Shown here one piece after another: positions 61,770 to 64,000 of a stretch of DNA of 64,000 nt. The stretch is from positions 248,629-312,628 of the forward strand of contig NZ_JAGKTC010000002.1 of the NCBI RefSeq assembly GCF_017939625.1, given 5' to 3'. The stretch's first letter is position 1. Each line of letters opens with the position of its first letter. Made by a program: the position numbers and the translations under genes. Below the pieces are notes generated by a model that had not been told where the DNA came from, did not search any database, and saw nothing but the letters and a program-made list of their open reading frames with translations. This DNA is from Pseudoxanthomonas helianthi (GTDB lineage Bacteria; Pseudomonadota; Gammaproteobacteria; Xanthomonadales; Xanthomonadaceae).

Positions 61770-62390
61770 ATGCCGATGACGCGCGTGTTGCTGGTCCACG
61801 GCATCTGGAACGCGAAGACATGGCTGACGCCGCTGGCCGCGCGCTTGCGCGCCGAAGGCTTCGCGCCGCAGGTGTTCGGCTACGCCAGCGTGTCCGGCGG
61901 ACCCGAACAGGCGGTGCCGCGGCTGATCGAGCGCCTGCGCGCGCAGCCGGTCGAGGCGATGGTCGGGCACAGCCTCGGCGGCCTAGTTGCGCTGGAAGCC
62001 TTGCGCCAGGCGCCGGAACTGCCGGTCCGCCGGGTCGTCTGCCTCGGCTCGCCGCTGCTGGGCAGCGGCACCGCGCGCGAACTGGCCGCGCATGTCTGGG
62101 GCCCGCGCCTGTTGGGCCGCAGCGCCGACCTGCTGACGCACGGACTGGAGCGCTGGGACGGCGCCGCCGAGGTCGGCATGGTCGCCGGCAACGTGCCGAA
62201 GGGGCTGGGCCGGCTGGTGCGGCATTTCAGTGAACCTTCCGACGGCACCGTGGCCCTGGCCGAGACCCGCCTGCCGGGACTGACCGACCATTGCGAGGTG
62301 GCGTGCAGCCATACCGGGCTGGCGTTTTCGGCCGCCGCGGCCGCGCAGGCCGCGCATTTCCTCCGCGAAGGGCGGTTCCGGCGTCCCTAG
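61770..62390 (+). CDS. alpha/beta hydrolase (lipase/acyltransferase-like)
   Basis: 206-residue alpha/beta hydrolase of the small PGAP1/lipase-like group. The oxyanion segment is VLLVHGIWNAKTWL, the nucleophile elbow is MVGHSLGGLVALEAL (Ser in GHSLGG), followed by VCLGSPLLGSGTARELA and, near the end, the acid and histidine candidates SDGTVALAETRL and CSHTGLAFSAA. No signal peptide. It starts four bases after the response-regulator stop, so it probably belongs to the same transcript. The substrate is unknown. Confidence 0.88.
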   Translation: MPMTRVLLVHGIWNAKTWLTPLAARLRAEGFAPQVFGYASVSGGPEQAVPRLIERLRAQPVEAMVGHSLGGLVALEALRQAPELPVRRVVCLGSPLLGSGTARELAAHVWGPRLLGRSADLLTHGLERWDGAAEVGMVAGNVPKGLGRLVRHFSEPSDGTVALAETRLPGLTDHCEVACSHTGLAFSAAAAAQAAHFLREGRFRRP

Positions 62391-62399
62391 GCGGCTCTC

Positions 62400-62431
62400 G
62401 TGGGAGTGGCTACACCCGCGGTCGCTTCTCG
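62400..62431 (+). repeat. single copy of the dispersed REP-like element
   Basis: GTGGGAGTGGCTACACCCGC onward matches bases 3925-3894 (minus strand) at 27 of 32 positions, including the CGCTTCTCG end. It lies between the hydrolase gene and yebC. The palindromic core is degraded in this copy. Confidence 0.7.
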
Positions 62432-62542
62432 CCGGATATTGCCGGACACCCATCCGCGGCCGTGGCCGCTCCCCCCGGGCCTGCTCCTGGCGGCGGGAGA
62501 TGGGGGTAAAATTCGCCGCTTCGCAGCAAATCCGGATTTCCC

Positions 62543-63274
62543 ATGGGCCGTGGCCCTTCGATCGAAGCACGCAAGAACGCCAGCGACGCGCAGCGCGGCA
62601 AGATTTTCACCAAGATCATCCGCGAGATTTCCGTCGCCGCGCGCAGGGGCCTACCCGACCCGGCGAACAATCCCGCGCTGCGCTCGGCCATCGACAAGGG
62701 CCTGGCGATCAACATGCCCAAGGACACCATCGAGCGCGCGCTGAAGAAGGCGACCGGCGAACTCGAGGGCGTCGAATACGAGGAAATCCGCTACGAGGGC
62801 TATGCGCCGGGCGGCGTCGCGGTGATCGTCGACTGCCTGACCGACAATCGCGTGCGCACCGTGGCCGACGTGCGCCACGCGTTCGCCAAGTTCGGCGGCA
62901 ACCTCGGCACCGAAGGTTCGGTGGCCTTCATGTTCAAGAAACTGGGCGTGCTTTCGTTCGCGCCCGGCGCCGACGAAGAGAAGATCACCGAAGCGGCGAT
63001 CGACGCCGGCGCCGACGACGTGGTGGTGTATCCGGACGATGGCTCGGTCGACGTGTTGACCGCGCCGGAAGCGTTCGAAGGCGTGAAGGGCGCGATGGAA
63101 GCCGCCGGGCTGAAGGCCGACCTGGCCGAAGTGACCTTCCGTGCCGACAACGACATCGCGGTCGAGGGCGAAGCCGCCCAGCAGGTGGTGAAGCTGCTGC
63201 GCTGGCTGGAAGACATGGACGACGTGCAGAACGTCTATTCCAACGCCGAACTGGGCGCGGACGCGTACGCGTAA
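62543..63274 (+). CDS. yebC: YebC/PmpR family protein (TACO1-type translation or transcription factor)
   Basis: 243-residue protein of the universal YebC family, variously described as a DNA-binding regulator and as a factor easing translation of difficult (proline-rich) stretches. It begins [20 protein letters not shown], where most members read [20 protein letters not shown], so the first residues differ from the commonest form. Then come [40 protein letters not shown] and [20 protein letters not shown], all typical. It stands just before ruvC, a neighbourhood conserved from E. coli. Confidence 0.95.
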   Translation: MGRGPSIEARKNASDAQRGKIFTKIIREISVAARRGLPDPANNPALRSAIDKGLAINMPKDTIERALKKATGELEGVEYEEIRYEGYAPGGVAVIVDCLTDNRVRTVADVRHAFAKFGGNLGTEGSVAFMFKKLGVLSFAPGADEEKITEAAIDAGADDVVVYPDDGSVDVLTAPEAFEGVKGAMEAAGLKADLAEVTFRADNDIAVEGEAAQQVVKLLRWLEDMDDVQNVYSNAELGADAYA

Positions 63275-63404
63275 CGTGCAGGATTCAGTCGAATGAAATC
63301 GTTGCCGTCCTTGGCGCCAATTGTGCGGCTTCGGACAGTCCTGCCCGGCCATCCATGGCCGGGCATTCGGGTGCGCAGCGTGCGCCTTGAAGGCGCGCGC
63401 TAGC

Positions 63405-63929
63405 ATGCGCACCCGAATCCTCGGCATCGACCCCGGTTCGCAAAGGACCGGTATTGGCATCATCGACGTCGATGCGGCCGGGCGGACCCATCACGTCTAT
63501 CATGCGCCGCTGGTGCTATTGGGGGCGGAGGATTTTCCCCGGCGCCTGAAGCTGCTGTTGCAGGGCCTGTCCGAAATCATCGAGACCTGGAGGCCGCAGG
63601 AAGTGGCGATCGAAAAAGTGTTCATGGCGCGCAATCCCGATTCGGCGCTGAAGCTGGGCCAGGCCCGCGGCGCGGCGATGAGCGCGGTGGTGCTGCGCGA
63701 CCTGCCGGTGCACGAATACGCGGCCAAGGAAATCAAGCTGGCGGTGGTCGGGCGCGGCGGCGCGGAGAAGGCGCAGATCCAGCACATGGTCGGGATCATG
63801 CTGAACCTGAAGGGCAAGCTGCAGGCCGACGCCGCCGACGCGCTGGCGGTGGCCATCACCCACGCGCACGTGCGCGCGACCGCCAACCGCATCGGCGTCG
63901 ATGTGCGCGCCGCATGGAGCCGCAAATGA
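63405..63929 (+). CDS. ruvC: Holliday junction endonuclease RuvC
   Basis: 174-residue resolvase (E. coli 173) that cuts four-way DNA junctions together with the RuvAB motor. The acidic active site is visible: Asp in [12 protein letters not shown], Glu in [20 protein letters not shown], and the C-terminal acidic pair in [20 protein letters not shown] 63405 gives the canonical [11 protein letters not shown]; the frame opens earlier without support. RuvA and RuvB are expected just beyond the window. Upstream, 130 bases separate it from yebC. Confidence 0.97.
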   Translation: MRTRILGIDPGSQRTGIGIIDVDAAGRTHHVYHAPLVLLGAEDFPRRLKLLLQGLSEIIETWRPQEVAIEKVFMARNPDSALKLGQARGAAMSAVVLRDLPVHEYAAKEIKLAVVGRGGAEKAQIQHMVGIMLNLKGKLQADAADALAVAITHAHVRATANRIGVDVRAAWSRK

Positions 63930-63950
63930 GCGGCGCGCTTTCGTTTTTCC

Positions 63951-64000
63951 TTCTCCCACCGGGAGAAGGTGGCGCGAAGCGACGGATGAGGGCGGAAGAC
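63951..64000. repeat. intergenic inverted repeat at the window end
   Basis: TTCTCCC (63951-63957) / GGGAGAA (63961-63967) around ACC, continuing GGTGGCGCGAAGCGACGGAT and GAGGGCGG. This matches the layout of a very common intergenic repeat of Xanthomonadaceae genomes (a CTCTCCC hairpin followed by a GATGAGGG tail), as I remember it. It is cut by the window edge. Confidence 0.55.

Overview
The window is high-GC, gene-dense chromosomal DNA from a gammaproteobacterium, most likely a member of the Xanthomonadaceae/Lysobacteraceae (Lysobacter- or Luteimonas-like). Pointers are the housekeeping set (sucCD, nadE, bamD/rluD/pgeF, clpB, aspS, yebC-ruvC), two large TonB-dependent receptors, DUF3011 and DUF3574 proteins, and dispersed short inverted repeats of the type GTGGGAGCGGCTATAGCC. 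No tRNA, rRNA, CRISPR array or insertion sequence was recognised.

Layout: 0-4 kb holds the end of sucC, then sucD, a ccdAB toxin-antitoxin pair under a palindromic promoter/operator, and nadE. 4-7.7 kb holds bamD (minus) divergent from rluD-pgeF-DUF4166-DCC oxidoreductase. 7.7-13.7 kb holds a TonB receptor, a DUF3574 lipoprotein, an acetyltransferase, an NCS2-like permease and a YidB-like protein. 13.9-17.9 kb is a translationally coupled minus-strand trehalose operon, otsB-GH15-otsA. 18-23 kb holds clpB with a heat-shock-type promoter, an unknown exported protein and a YbaL-type cation/proton antiporter.

23.5-41.9 kb is the most unusual part: a type I secretion locus. Its order is a HlyB-like ABC transporter, a HlyD-like adaptor, an unrecognised lipoprotein-like protein, a 4331-residue RTX protein, and a HlyC-family acyltransferase placed last. 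The RTX protein combines a lipase-like N-terminal fold whose nucleophile motif is broken, a glycine-zipper hydrophobic segment, about 70 nonapeptide repeats in several blocks and two cadherin-like arrays. The ends of the RTX gene, the lipoprotein gene and the acyltransferase gene are clearly more AT-rich than the surroundings. No outer-membrane TolC partner is encoded here.

42-52 kb returns to metabolic and translation genes: a second TonB receptor divergent from an M28 peptidase, an ABC-F ATPase, an FmdB-like zinc ribbon, a DUF3011 protein, aspS and an acetyltransferase. 52-62 kb is a second accessory-looking block: a cluster of palindromes, a subtilisin-like protease with SLH repeats, and a plus-strand run of an unknown exported protein, an FHA-GAF protein, a Ser/Thr kinase with a TPR tail, a NarL-type histidine kinase and response regulator, and an alpha/beta hydrolase. 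The window ends with yebC and ruvC. The two accessory stretches lie inside gene neighbourhoods that are compact in E. coli (rluD-pgeF-clpB and aspS-yebC-ruvC), which suggests lineage-specific insertions.
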